Origin: Promethearchaeota archaeon
GTDB lineage: Archaea; Asgardarchaeota; Lokiarchaeia; Sigynarchaeales; SOKP01
Length of the DNA: 54,980 nt
Assembly: GCA_016839905.1 (NCBI GenBank)
Contig: JAEOTJ010000440.1
Coordinates: forward strand, 1 to 54,980
Direction: 5' to 3'
Under the pieces are notes generated by a model. That model was given only the letters and a program-made list of their open reading frames with translations. It made no database searches and had not been told where the DNA came from. The translations under genes were made by a program, and so were the position numbers. This document shows positions 25,682-33,068 of the stretch, one piece after another (position 1 is the stretch's first letter; the number at the start of each line of letters is the position of its first letter).

Positions 25682-25885
25682 TTAAAGATCTTTTTCTTGT
25701 ACAGTTTTTCTGCCATTAGCTTTAGCCCTACCAATTGCTTTATCAAGAACATCAATAATCGCATCATTAAGAGCGTCACCATCAATTAGGTCTCCGCTCG
25801 TGTTGCAACCTTTACCTTTTATATATTCTCGAATTTTACTTTTAACAAAAAGGGCATCAACTTTAGCTCCACCTTTTTTAGCCAT
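25682..25885 (-). CDS. Archaeal histone-fold protein
   Basis: A 67-residue minimal histone that would form DNA-wrapping dimers. The histone fold is visible as KVDALFVKSKIREYIKGKG (helix 1), LIDGDALNDAIIDVLDKAIGRAKANG (central helix 2) and the RKTVQEKDL end that starts helix 3; Arg and Thr there are the usual DNA-contacting pair. There is no N-terminal tail beyond MAKKGGA, and helix 3 is very short, so the C-terminal end is more truncated than in methanogen histones. I chose the ATG at 25885 because GGAGG lies just before it; the upstream TTG at 25900 would place that ribosome-binding site inside the gene. Confidence 0.82.
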   Translation of the reverse strand: MAKKGGAKVDALFVKSKIREYIKGKGCNTSGDLIDGDALNDAIIDVLDKAIGRAKANGRKTVQEKDL

Positions 25886-25900
25886 TTTATATTCCTCCAA

Positions 25901-26357
25901 TATTGTTTTTATTTAAAAAAATTTTAATTTTAAATATTGATTAGTTAAGCTTATTTTTAAACTTTAGGGTAAAATCATCATAAACTGGGAATATTGTCGG
26001 TCTAAATGCATTTTTACTTTAATCCTTTTTCATCAAAATTGTCATAGTTAAATGTCTAAACTCAAAAAACCTTAATTAATTTCGTCATAAATATGATTAT
26101 TTCAGATATTTATGGTAAAAACGCCTTGTTATTCTATTCAATTTAATGAAACTCAAAAAAAATTAGAATTTAAAAATTAAAAAAAAAGATGAGAAAAAAA
26201 ATGATATTTTAAATAATTTAAAAATTGTGGATGATTATAGGTATTATAGATTTATAATATTATTTTATACAAAAAATTTAAATTTTAATTCAAATTAAAC
26301 CTTATTAGTATTTGAAATTTGGGTGAATTGAATTTAAAAATGGATGTAGATGTTTAA
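25901..26357. other. Intergenic region between histone and MglA-like GTPase genes
   Basis: About 450 AT-rich bases holding the two divergent promoters. No RNA gene or coding remnant was recognised. Just before the GTPase start is a five-codon frame (ATG at 26340) whose stop abuts the TTG; I regard it as chance. Confidence 0.5.
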
Positions 26358-27041
26358 TTGGTTCAAATTACTGAAGATAACAAGATATATATAAAAATTC
26401 TTTATTGGGGTATTGGTGGGTGCGGAAAAACTACTATTGTGGATACCCTTTATAGATTAACAAAAGAACAGAATAAAGATATTGAACCTATTGGAACCCT
26501 GACCAAAATTTCAAGTGCCAGTGGAGCAACTTTATATTTTGACAGAGGTATTTTTCAGTCAAAAAAATCAAATAAAGTATATTATCGAATTTATACTGTA
26601 GCTGGACAACATAGTTTTTCCCCCCTGAGGGAAAAGATATTTCAAGGAACTGATGGGGTTATTTTTGTAGCAGATTCTCAAGATCATTTACTTGAAGATA
26701 ATATTGAATCCTTGAAGGAATTAAAAGTAGTTTCTAAAGGTAAATTAATTAATGAGCTGCCTCTAATTATCATGTTAAATAAGCAGGATCTTCAAAAAGT
26801 TTTTAGAGAAGAAGATTTTAAACAAATATTAATTGATGAAAAGCTTTGGTACAAAATGGATGATAAATTATCAATATGGAATCCATTAATATATGAAACA
26901 TGTGCCTTATATAATAAAAACAAGGATATTTACCGTAGTTTTTCTGAATGTGCAAGAAGAACGAATATATATCAATTATATGGAAGTGGTGAAGCTCCTG
27001 ATGAGACAGAATTAAAAAAGATTCCGGATTTAGATGTGTAA
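26358..27041 (+). CDS. MglA-like small GTPase
   Basis: A 227-residue GTPase of the MglA group. P-loop GIGGCGKTT (18-26), the MglA-type second block GTLTKISSASGATLYFDRG in place of a Ras switch I, YTVAGQHSF as the G3 motif (MglA has T-V-P-G-Q), GVIFVADSQ and NKQDL are all present. In Myxococcus, MglA sets cell polarity under control of the roadblock protein MglB; in Asgards related GTPases are abundant. The next gene encodes a two-domain longin/roadblock protein, giving an MglA-MglB-like pair. The start is TTG; no in-frame ATG fits. Confidence 0.85.
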   Translation: MVQITEDNKIYIKILYWGIGGCGKTTIVDTLYRLTKEQNKDIEPIGTLTKISSASGATLYFDRGIFQSKKSNKVYYRIYTVAGQHSFSPLREKIFQGTDGVIFVADSQDHLLEDNIESLKELKVVSKGKLINELPLIIMLNKQDLQKVFREEDFKQILIDEKLWYKMDDKLSIWNPLIYETCALYNKNKDIYRSFSECARRTNIYQLYGSGEAPDETELKKIPDLDV

Positions 27042-27142
27042 CCATAAAAAGCCATAATTTAATGAAATCTTTTTCTATTTTACTTTAAAAATATTAAAAT
27101 AATAATTGTGAGCTTTTTATAGTTAGATCAAAAAAGCACTTT

Positions 27143-27943
27143 ATGACTTTAAACAATGAATCAATGCTTACTTCAAAGATAAAAAGATTTGCTGATAAAA
27201 GTCATATACACAATCTTTTTATTTTTGATAAATCGGGCTTATGTTTATTTCACTTAAATTTCTCAAAAGTCTTTAAAATTAAAGAAGACCAATTAATATC
27301 TTCATTTATCACGGCAATTATGTCTTTTACAATAAAGGTTATTGGAAATAGAATGGAAGCTGTAGAGATGGGAAATGTAAAAATTGTAATTATTGAAAAA
27401 GGATCTTTCTATTATGGTTTATTATGTGATTCTCTTGAAAACTTACAATTATTAGAAGATCTTGTAATAAAAATTCATTATTATTTTATAAATTATATTA
27501 ATCGGAATAATGTAAATATTCAAATTCAGCATATCTGCGATGAAGAATTTAAAAACTCAATTCGAGAGATCTTAATTAGTTCTATAAGCAATGAGTTTGA
27601 TATACCAAAAGAAAATAAAATTCTTACATATTTAGAGGAATTATCTTTAAATGAGGACTTAAAGGGAATAATTCTATTAACTGACAATGGTAGAATTATT
27701 TATTCTTCTTTGAAAAAAGCCTCAATTAAGAATTTCTTAAAAGAAGTGGACTTTCGCATAAAAATCTGTAATAATAATATTCTAAAACTATTTTATACTT
27801 CAAAAGATAATAATATTATTTTTTCAGAATATGTAGAAGATTCATATTTTATAATTCTTGTATTCGATTTTAGGATAAAATTTGGTCTTGCAGAACATTA
27901 TTTATCTAAAGTTGTTAAATTTATTAAGAGTGTAATACATTGA
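27143..27943 (+). CDS. Two-domain longin/roadblock-like protein, partner of the GTPase
   Basis: A 266-residue paralogue of the protein at 1488-2249. Domain one (about 18-118) opens with HIHNLFIFDKSGLCLFHL and contains MEAVEMGNVKIVIIEKG; domain two (about 160-266) opens with GIILLTDNGRIIYSSL. Each domain resembles a longin/roadblock unit. It lies 101 bases after the MglA-like gene on the same strand and is most simply read as its regulator or effector, by analogy with MglA-MglB. The fold is inferred from pattern, not from a profile match. Confidence 0.65.
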   Translation: MTLNNESMLTSKIKRFADKSHIHNLFIFDKSGLCLFHLNFSKVFKIKEDQLISSFITAIMSFTIKVIGNRMEAVEMGNVKIVIIEKGSFYYGLLCDSLENLQLLEDLVIKIHYYFINYINRNNVNIQIQHICDEEFKNSIREILISSISNEFDIPKENKILTYLEELSLNEDLKGIILLTDNGRIIYSSLKKASIKNFLKEVDFRIKICNNNILKLFYTSKDNNIIFSEYVEDSYFIILVFDFRIKFGLAEHYLSKVVKFIKSVIH

Positions 27944-28028
27944 AAAAATATCAATTAATACATTATAAGCAATACTTTAAATAAAAGCTCAATATATATT
28001 CTCATATAATTTAAAAAATGTGATTTTT

Positions 28029-28332
28029 ATGGATAAAAAAAGTAAAGAGAAATGGATGAAATTTTTTGCATTTTTAGGTGGTCTTATAGGTTTAACTACA
28101 AGCAATTTTAGGTTTTGCTAATATTGGTGTGCTTTATGGATTCCCTATTATCTCCCCATTACTTGCCCTTGTTTTTTCTGTGCTCCTTCTTTTAAGTGTT
28201 TTTAAACCTAATGATCCAGTACCTTATAACACTCTCTTTGTATTAATTTTTGGAATACTGATTCTAGTATTCGGTTCCTTCATTGGTGGAGTGCTCGTAA
28301 TAATCGGTGCCATATTTGGACTTCTAGCTTAA
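28029..28332 (+). pseudogene. Small three-helix membrane protein broken by a +1 frameshift
   Basis: Starting at ATG 28029 the frame encodes MDKKSKEKWMKFFAFLGGLI then GLTT and runs into a stop at 28119. From about 28099 a second frame continues in register as QAILGFANIGVLYGFPIISP, two further membrane helices (LLALVFSVLLLLS and GGVLVIIGAIFGLLA) and a stop at 28332. Joined at ACT-ACA-AGC by skipping one base, they give a roughly 100-residue protein with three or four hydrophobic segments. The cause may be a sequencing error, a real mutation or programmed frameshifting. A 12-T run follows the stop. Confidence 0.7.
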
Positions 28333-28343
28333 TTATAAATTCC

Positions 28344-28355
28344 TTTTTTTTTTTT
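28344..28355 (+). terminator. Oligo-T terminator after the small membrane protein
   Basis: Twelve consecutive T residues begin 11 bases after the stop codon, before the convergent radical SAM gene. This is a strong archaeal-type termination signal. Confidence 0.5.
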
Positions 28356-28373
28356 ATATTTTTCTTAAAATTC

Positions 28374-29957
28374 CTATACTTTCCAAGGACTATAATCAAA
28401 TTTAATTCTAAGCAAATAATCATCTATATTGAAGTTATTCATTTTTAGAGCTTTTCTGAAAGCTCCAAAATTCGCGCCTTCTAAGTAGTAATTGATAAGG
28501 ATATTCCCAATTTCTTTATCTCCTAAGGAAATTAGCCCTTGTAATCTGGCTTTATTAAGGATGTTGCTTATATCTTTAAATTTCAATTTGATTGACAGTA
28601 TATCCCTCAATTCTTTCTCAAGTTTTTGATAAGAAGATTTAAGCTTATTAATATTATCACTTAAAAAGAAATTAATCTCATTTTCATAAGGGGTGTTTAA
28701 TTTTGGAATAAAAGGATTTATATTCACTCTTAATGAACCTTTATCAAATCCAATTTCATTAAAGCTTTTCAACATTTTTACGATCTCCTCTATATCTCCG
28801 TCATTCTCACCCGGCAATCCTATTAAGAAATAAAACTTTACATTCTGAATCCGTGATTCTTTTATATCTCTTAAAACTGAATGTATTTTTTCATTAGAAA
28901 TCTTTTTGCCAATAGAATATCTTAATCGTTCTGAACCTGTTTCTGGAGCGAGGGTTATAGTTTTTATTCCTCCCATCTCAAGTAACTGAATGAGGCTTAA
29001 ATTTAAGTGTTCAATTCTTATTGAAGGTATCGTAAATTTCCTCCCTCTTTCAATTATAAATTCAAGAATCTCAGCAAATCTGGGATGGGCGGAAATGCAT
29101 GCCCCAATTAAACTGATGGTATTAAAATCAGAATATTTTACTCCATTTTCTATTGATTGGATTATCTTCTCATAACTTCTATTTCTAAATGGTGAATTAT
29201 GAAATGAAGAGATGCAGAATTTACATTTAAAAGGGCACCCTCTATTAACTTCAATAAAGAAATTTCTTTCAAAAATATGCTTTTTCTCTGAGGACTCTGA
29301 AAGTAATTGGAAATCAGGAATCGGTGCTAGATCTAAATCCCGTTGAACAGCCCTTTTAACTTTATTACAAAGTGAAGGAACAAAAATACCTTCAATAGAT
29401 TGAGCTTCATTTAATAATTCTTGGTAACCAATTTCTTTATTAATATAATTCTCAAATAAATTAAAAAATGAGTTCATATTTGGTTCAAAATCCCCCATAA
29501 AGATTAGATCAAAAAAAGAGCTAAAAGGGATTGGATTTGAAGTTGCCACAGGTCCCCCAGCGATTATTAAAGGATATAGTGTTCCATCATCCTTAGTAAT
29601 ATCTTGACGTGCTTGAGATGTGAATGGTATTAAGGAATCTTCCAAGATCCACAATATATTTCTAAAATCATTTTCAAACTGAAGAGAAAATCCTAATATA
29701 TCAAATTTATCCAATAAAACTCTATTTTCAATGCTTCTTATTTGGTTTTTGGGATTATGATAGGCATTAGCAGGATATTTTACCTTTTCAGGAAGAAAAA
29801 TCCGCTCACAAGCAATTTTTTTATGAGAATTTATCAAATAATATAATAGTTTGATAGAGTAAGATGACATTCCAATTTTGTATGTATTAGGAAAAATTAA
29901 TCCAAATGAAAAATTAATTAATCTCCAGTCTTTAACTATCAAGTTTTTATCAAGCAT
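28374..29957 (-). CDS. B12-binding-like radical SAM protein
   Basis: A 527-residue radical SAM protein. The N-terminal half (about 1-200) looks like a cobalamin-binding-type Rossmann domain (NTYKIGMSSYSIKLLYYLIN; LIIAGGPVATSNPIPF; DLIFMGDFE). The 4Fe-4S motif is EVNRGCPFKCKFCISS, followed by TITLAPETGSERLRYSIGK and FLIGLPGENDGD. The order resembles the family that includes the TIGR03960-type proteins. The enzyme's substrate is unknown. The next gene upstream is divergent, separated by a 32-bp tandem duplication. Confidence 0.85.
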   Translation of the reverse strand: MLDKNLIVKDWRLINFSFGLIFPNTYKIGMSSYSIKLLYYLINSHKKIACERIFLPEKVKYPANAYHNPKNQIRSIENRVLLDKFDILGFSLQFENDFRNILWILEDSLIPFTSQARQDITKDDGTLYPLIIAGGPVATSNPIPFSSFFDLIFMGDFEPNMNSFFNLFENYINKEIGYQELLNEAQSIEGIFVPSLCNKVKRAVQRDLDLAPIPDFQLLSESSEKKHIFERNFFIEVNRGCPFKCKFCISSFHNSPFRNRSYEKIIQSIENGVKYSDFNTISLIGACISAHPRFAEILEFIIERGRKFTIPSIRIEHLNLSLIQLLEMGGIKTITLAPETGSERLRYSIGKKISNEKIHSVLRDIKESRIQNVKFYFLIGLPGENDGDIEEIVKMLKSFNEIGFDKGSLRVNINPFIPKLNTPYENEINFFLSDNINKLKSSYQKLEKELRDILSIKLKFKDISNILNKARLQGLISLGDKEIGNILINYYLEGANFGAFRKALKMNNFNIDDYLLRIKFDYSPWKV

Positions 29958-29993
29958 TGGGAAAGAAATCTTAATTTGATTGCATTGAGATAT

Positions 29994-30025
29994 ATTACAT
30001 CATAAAGTTATTACATCATAAAGTT
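29994..30025. repeat. 16-bp tandem duplication in a divergent promoter region
   Basis: ATTACATCATAAAGTT occurs twice without a gap between the divergent radical SAM and longin genes. It may be a duplicated operator or a chance slippage product. Confidence 0.7.
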
Positions 30026-30133
30026 ATTATTTTTATTTAGCTTTTTAGGACAAACTTGTATTATTTAAATCAAAAATAATTAAAAGGTTAGGATATAATT
30101 CTAATTAATCTTTTATACTCTAAATTTTTTCTT

Positions 30134-31027
30134 ATGATAACAGGTTTTGGTTTAATATTAGGAGATCAAGTAGTATATTGTTCAAATGATGATAAATATC
30201 CATTATTTGAAATAGTAACACTTATTGAAAAATTATTAAGAAGTATTAATCCAAAAAGGACTTGGCGTGTGAATAATCTATATTTAGAAACTCCTAATTT
30301 CGATGCTGAACGAATGATCTTTAAACATGTAATTTATAAACAAGAAAAAAATCTATTTTTTTGTGTCTCTGGAGATTTTCCCGCAGATACTAAAGAAGCG
30401 AGAGAGTTGTTAGAAGTATTTCATAAAGTAATCATAGAACACTATGGAAATATTGAAGAATTAAAGAATGAAACCAAAAGGAAACATTTTAAAAATGAAA
30501 TGAAGATAATTATTGATTGGTTAATTGATAGGTATGAAGATGAATTAATAAATTCACTTTTTTTAAAATCTGAGATAAACCAAAATATTAATAATAATAT
30601 TCTATATTGCGGGATTTCAGGGCAAGGATTACCAATAATTTCTCAATTATATAGTAGAAGGCTTTTAGATAATTTGGATTTAGAAATTAATATGGAAAAT
30701 GTTGAATTACTTAGTTCAGATATATCTGCTAAACTTGCAACAATTGCAATGAATACGATAATTCGAGCGAAAACATACATTAAAGAAATTCATATTGAAG
30801 ATTTAGAGAATCCTAATGATAGAAAAATATTTCTATTTGGTAATATCTATAATTATACATTAGATTTCTTTGCGTCTGGAGAATTTTCTCTGATTTATGA
30901 GATATTTAAAAAATTGGAAAAAAGATTGTTAAAAGAGGAAATTTTAAAAGAAGTATTTGGTGGACAATTAAAACCTTATCACTACTTACATGATGTTATT
31001 AAAGATTTTTTTCATGAAGGTTTATAA
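30134..31027 (+). CDS. Longin-like two-domain protein
   Basis: A 297-residue protein of unknown function. The first 110 residues (MITGFGLILGDQVVYCSND, then NLYLETPNFDAERMIFKHVI and NLFFCVSGDFPADTKEARELLEVFHKVI) follow a longin-like strand-helix order. The second half, from ILYCGISGQGLPIISQLYSR, repeats a similar order (YLHDVIKDF at the end). It differs from the other longin proteins here, so it is a separate lineage. No GTPase gene touches it; its left neighbour is the divergent radical SAM gene. Confidence 0.5.
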   Translation: MITGFGLILGDQVVYCSNDDKYPLFEIVTLIEKLLRSINPKRTWRVNNLYLETPNFDAERMIFKHVIYKQEKNLFFCVSGDFPADTKEARELLEVFHKVIIEHYGNIEELKNETKRKHFKNEMKIIIDWLIDRYEDELINSLFLKSEINQNINNNILYCGISGQGLPIISQLYSRRLLDNLDLEINMENVELLSSDISAKLATIAMNTIIRAKTYIKEIHIEDLENPNDRKIFLFGNIYNYTLDFFASGEFSLIYEIFKKLEKRLLKEEILKEVFGGQLKPYHYLHDVIKDFFHEGL

Positions 31028-31073
31028 TCATCAAAAAGGAGTATCTGGAGATTGTTCTTCTTTTGAATTATTA

Positions 31074-31814
31074 TCAACCTTCTGTATTTGATGGGGTTTT
31101 TTTTTTTGTAAATTTTTTCACATTAATCCTTTCAGTTCTTTTAATATCAGATTTTCTGGATCTTTTAACATCAATTTCTACGATATCAAATCCATCCTCA
31201 GGTACATCTTTATCTTTACCTCCCTCTGGAATTGAAATTAAATTACTTTTAATTATCGTCGCATTTGCTAATGGGTATATGGTTTTAGCAACTCGGGCAA
31301 TTTGATTTTGAAATTCTCCATAAATTAATCCATAAATAAATTTCTCATGATTTAAAGACTTAGCAAATTCATTTAAGATATCTCTCATAATTTTACGAAT
31401 AATAATTTGTTGGGAACTTCTAGCTCTTTTTATTGTTGTACAAACGGTAGTTATTCGAAATTTGTAATTGTCCTTAGTTGAGACATTTTCAATTGTAGTA
31501 ATTTTTGATGACCCTCTCCCGATTAAAGATCTAACAAAATCATTAGTATATTCATGACCTATAAAAATACTATTACACTTGTTTGCCTCAGTATTTACAT
31601 CTACGATTCTGAATTTAAGCTTTAGATTAATTTCAGAATAATTTCCTGTAAATTCAAATAATATTGTTTCCACAGTTCTTCCAATAATATTATCCTCTAA
31701 TCCAATAATCTCCCCGATTTCTTTATGCTTGAATATTTTTGGGGTAACAATGCTATACCAATTTTTATCCTTGAATAGAGCTCTCTTTGCCAGAGGTTTT
31801 TTTTTTTTCCCCAT
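31074..31814 (-). CDS. rps3ae: Ribosomal protein eS1 (S3Ae)
   Basis: A 246-residue small-subunit ribosomal protein found in archaea and eukaryotes. Identified by KNWYSIVTPKIFKHKEIGE, IGRTVETILFEFTG, GHEYTNDFVRSLIGRGSSKI and IIRKIMRDILNEFAKS. The N-terminus is Lys-rich (GKKKKPLAKRA). The C-terminal tail is longer and more charged than in many archaea. It follows the uS15 gene by 30 bases on the same strand, an arrangement common in archaea, so the two are co-transcribed. Confidence 0.95.
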   Translation of the reverse strand: MGKKKKPLAKRALFKDKNWYSIVTPKIFKHKEIGEIIGLEDNIIGRTVETILFEFTGNYSEINLKLKFRIVDVNTEANKCNSIFIGHEYTNDFVRSLIGRGSSKITTIENVSTKDNYKFRITTVCTTIKRARSSQQIIIRKIMRDILNEFAKSLNHEKFIYGLIYGEFQNQIARVAKTIYPLANATIIKSNLISIPEGGKDKDVPEDGFDIVEIDVKRSRKSDIKRTERINVKKFTKKKTPSNTEG

Positions 31815-31844
31815 ATTTTTTCTCCATAATAATTGTGAAAATAA

Positions 31845-32303
31845 TTATCTCATTACAAGAGTTCTAATTTTTTCAGGATCATATTTGAAATCTTGAGCTA
31901 TTTTATTGGATTTTTTATAATATTTTATTAATCTATAGATTTTAGCCTCAGTACGGTTCAAACCCTTTTTACCTTGAAGATCTTTATGATTAGTTTCTAA
32001 GTGTTTTCTTATACTCAAAGCTTTTTTAACTAAATTCGAAAGATCTTCAGGTAATGGTGTTTCAATCTTGTTTTCTTCGAGGATTTGTCTTATTCTTTTA
32101 CCTGATACGACCTTTACAAGAGGAATTCCATATGAATCTCTTAATATGATTCCAATCATTGATTTAGAATAACCTTTTCTAGCAAGTTTAACGACAAGAC
32201 CTTCAACATCCTCAGCTGATCTTTCCACCCAAACTGGTTTTTCCAACCTTGATGGTCTTGTACTCCCACTTTTCCCTTTTTTTCTGGAATGTAAACGGGC
32301 CAT
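31845..32303 (-). CDS. rps15: Ribosomal protein uS15 (eukaryotic S13e)
   Basis: A 152-residue uS15 of the archaeal/eukaryotic type, with the long N-terminal extension. Visible landmarks are MARLHSRKKGKSGSTRPSR, GYSKSMIGIILRDSYGIP, LRKHLETNHKDLQGKKGLNR as IRKHLETNHKDLQGKKGLNR and the end helix IYRLIKYYKKS. It is the first gene of an operon with eS1. The promoter must lie in the 113 bases shared with the divergent XTP pyrophosphatase gene. Confidence 0.96.
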   Translation of the reverse strand: MARLHSRKKGKSGSTRPSRLEKPVWVERSAEDVEGLVVKLARKGYSKSMIGIILRDSYGIPLVKVVSGKRIRQILEENKIETPLPEDLSNLVKKALSIRKHLETNHKDLQGKKGLNRTEAKIYRLIKYYKKSNKIAQDFKYDPEKIRTLVMR

Positions 32304-32416
32304 AATATTTAAATATAGATTGTTAGAAAATTTAAAGTATTAAATAATAGATTAAAATTAAACTTTTTGTTAAGTAGAATATATAGTTAAATAAATTTTG
32401 GAAAATTATTGATAAT

Positions 32417-33004
32417 ATGAAAAATGAAGAGAAATGTATAATCTTTATAACGGGAAATCAGCATAAATTTAATGAAATACATTCTTTATTTCAAGAATAT
32501 GACTTGAAGTATGAATTAAAACAACGAGATCTCTCTCCTATTGAATGTCAAGCGGACACAATAAGGGAAATTGCAGTATTTAAACTTCATAATATTAAAG
32601 ATAAAATTGAGGATTCCTTTTTTGTAGAAGATGCTGGTCTATTTATAGAACATCCGCTCAAAGGATTTCCTGGTGTTTACTCCTCTTATGTATTTAAAAC
32701 CATCGGAAATGAGGGGATTCTAAGATTGATTCCTGATTATAAACAATCAAAGGCCTACTTTAGGGCTGCTATAGCACTCTACTTTAAACCTTTAGATGAC
32801 ATTTTTGTGTTTGAAGGGAAAGTAAAAGGAAGAATATCAGGCTTAATAAGGGGAAAGGGTGGATTTGGTTTTGATCCAATCTTTATCCCTTCTTCCGTAA
32901 CAAATAAAACTTTTGCCGAACTTACAAGGAAAGAAAAGAATGAACTATCTCATAGAGGAATGGCAATGAATAAATTGATTAAATTTCTTAAAGAAAATCA
33001 ATAA
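32417..33004 (+). CDS. XTP/dITP diphosphatase (HAM1/RdgB family)
   Basis: A 195-residue house-cleaning enzyme that hydrolyses XTP, ITP and dITP to monophosphates. Signatures are ITGNQHKFNEI (substrate triphosphate loop), VEDAGLFIEHPLKGFPGVYS with the catalytic acid, GKGGFGFDPIFIP and SHRGMAMNKL at the end. Length and motif order are standard. It is divergent from the uS15-eS1 operon, a frequent archaeal neighbourhood. Confidence 0.95.
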   Translation: MKNEEKCIIFITGNQHKFNEIHSLFQEYDLKYELKQRDLSPIECQADTIREIAVFKLHNIKDKIEDSFFVEDAGLFIEHPLKGFPGVYSSYVFKTIGNEGILRLIPDYKQSKAYFRAAIALYFKPLDDIFVFEGKVKGRISGLIRGKGGFGFDPIFIPSSVTNKTFAELTRKEKNELSHRGMAMNKLIKFLKENQ

Positions 33005-33068
33005 TGCCTCATCTTATTTGATTAAAAAAAAAGCAAAATTAAAAAAAAAAAGAAATAAGATGAAAATC

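Noticed and set aside
26340..26357. Five-codon leader-peptide-like frame ending directly before the GTPase TTG start
   Set aside because: No repeated regulatory codon, no attenuator hairpin, and archaea seldom use leader-peptide control.
26359..26370. GGTTCAAATT resembling a tRNA T-loop
   Set aside because: No acceptor, D or anticodon stem can be formed around it, and it lies in the coding start of the GTPase gene.
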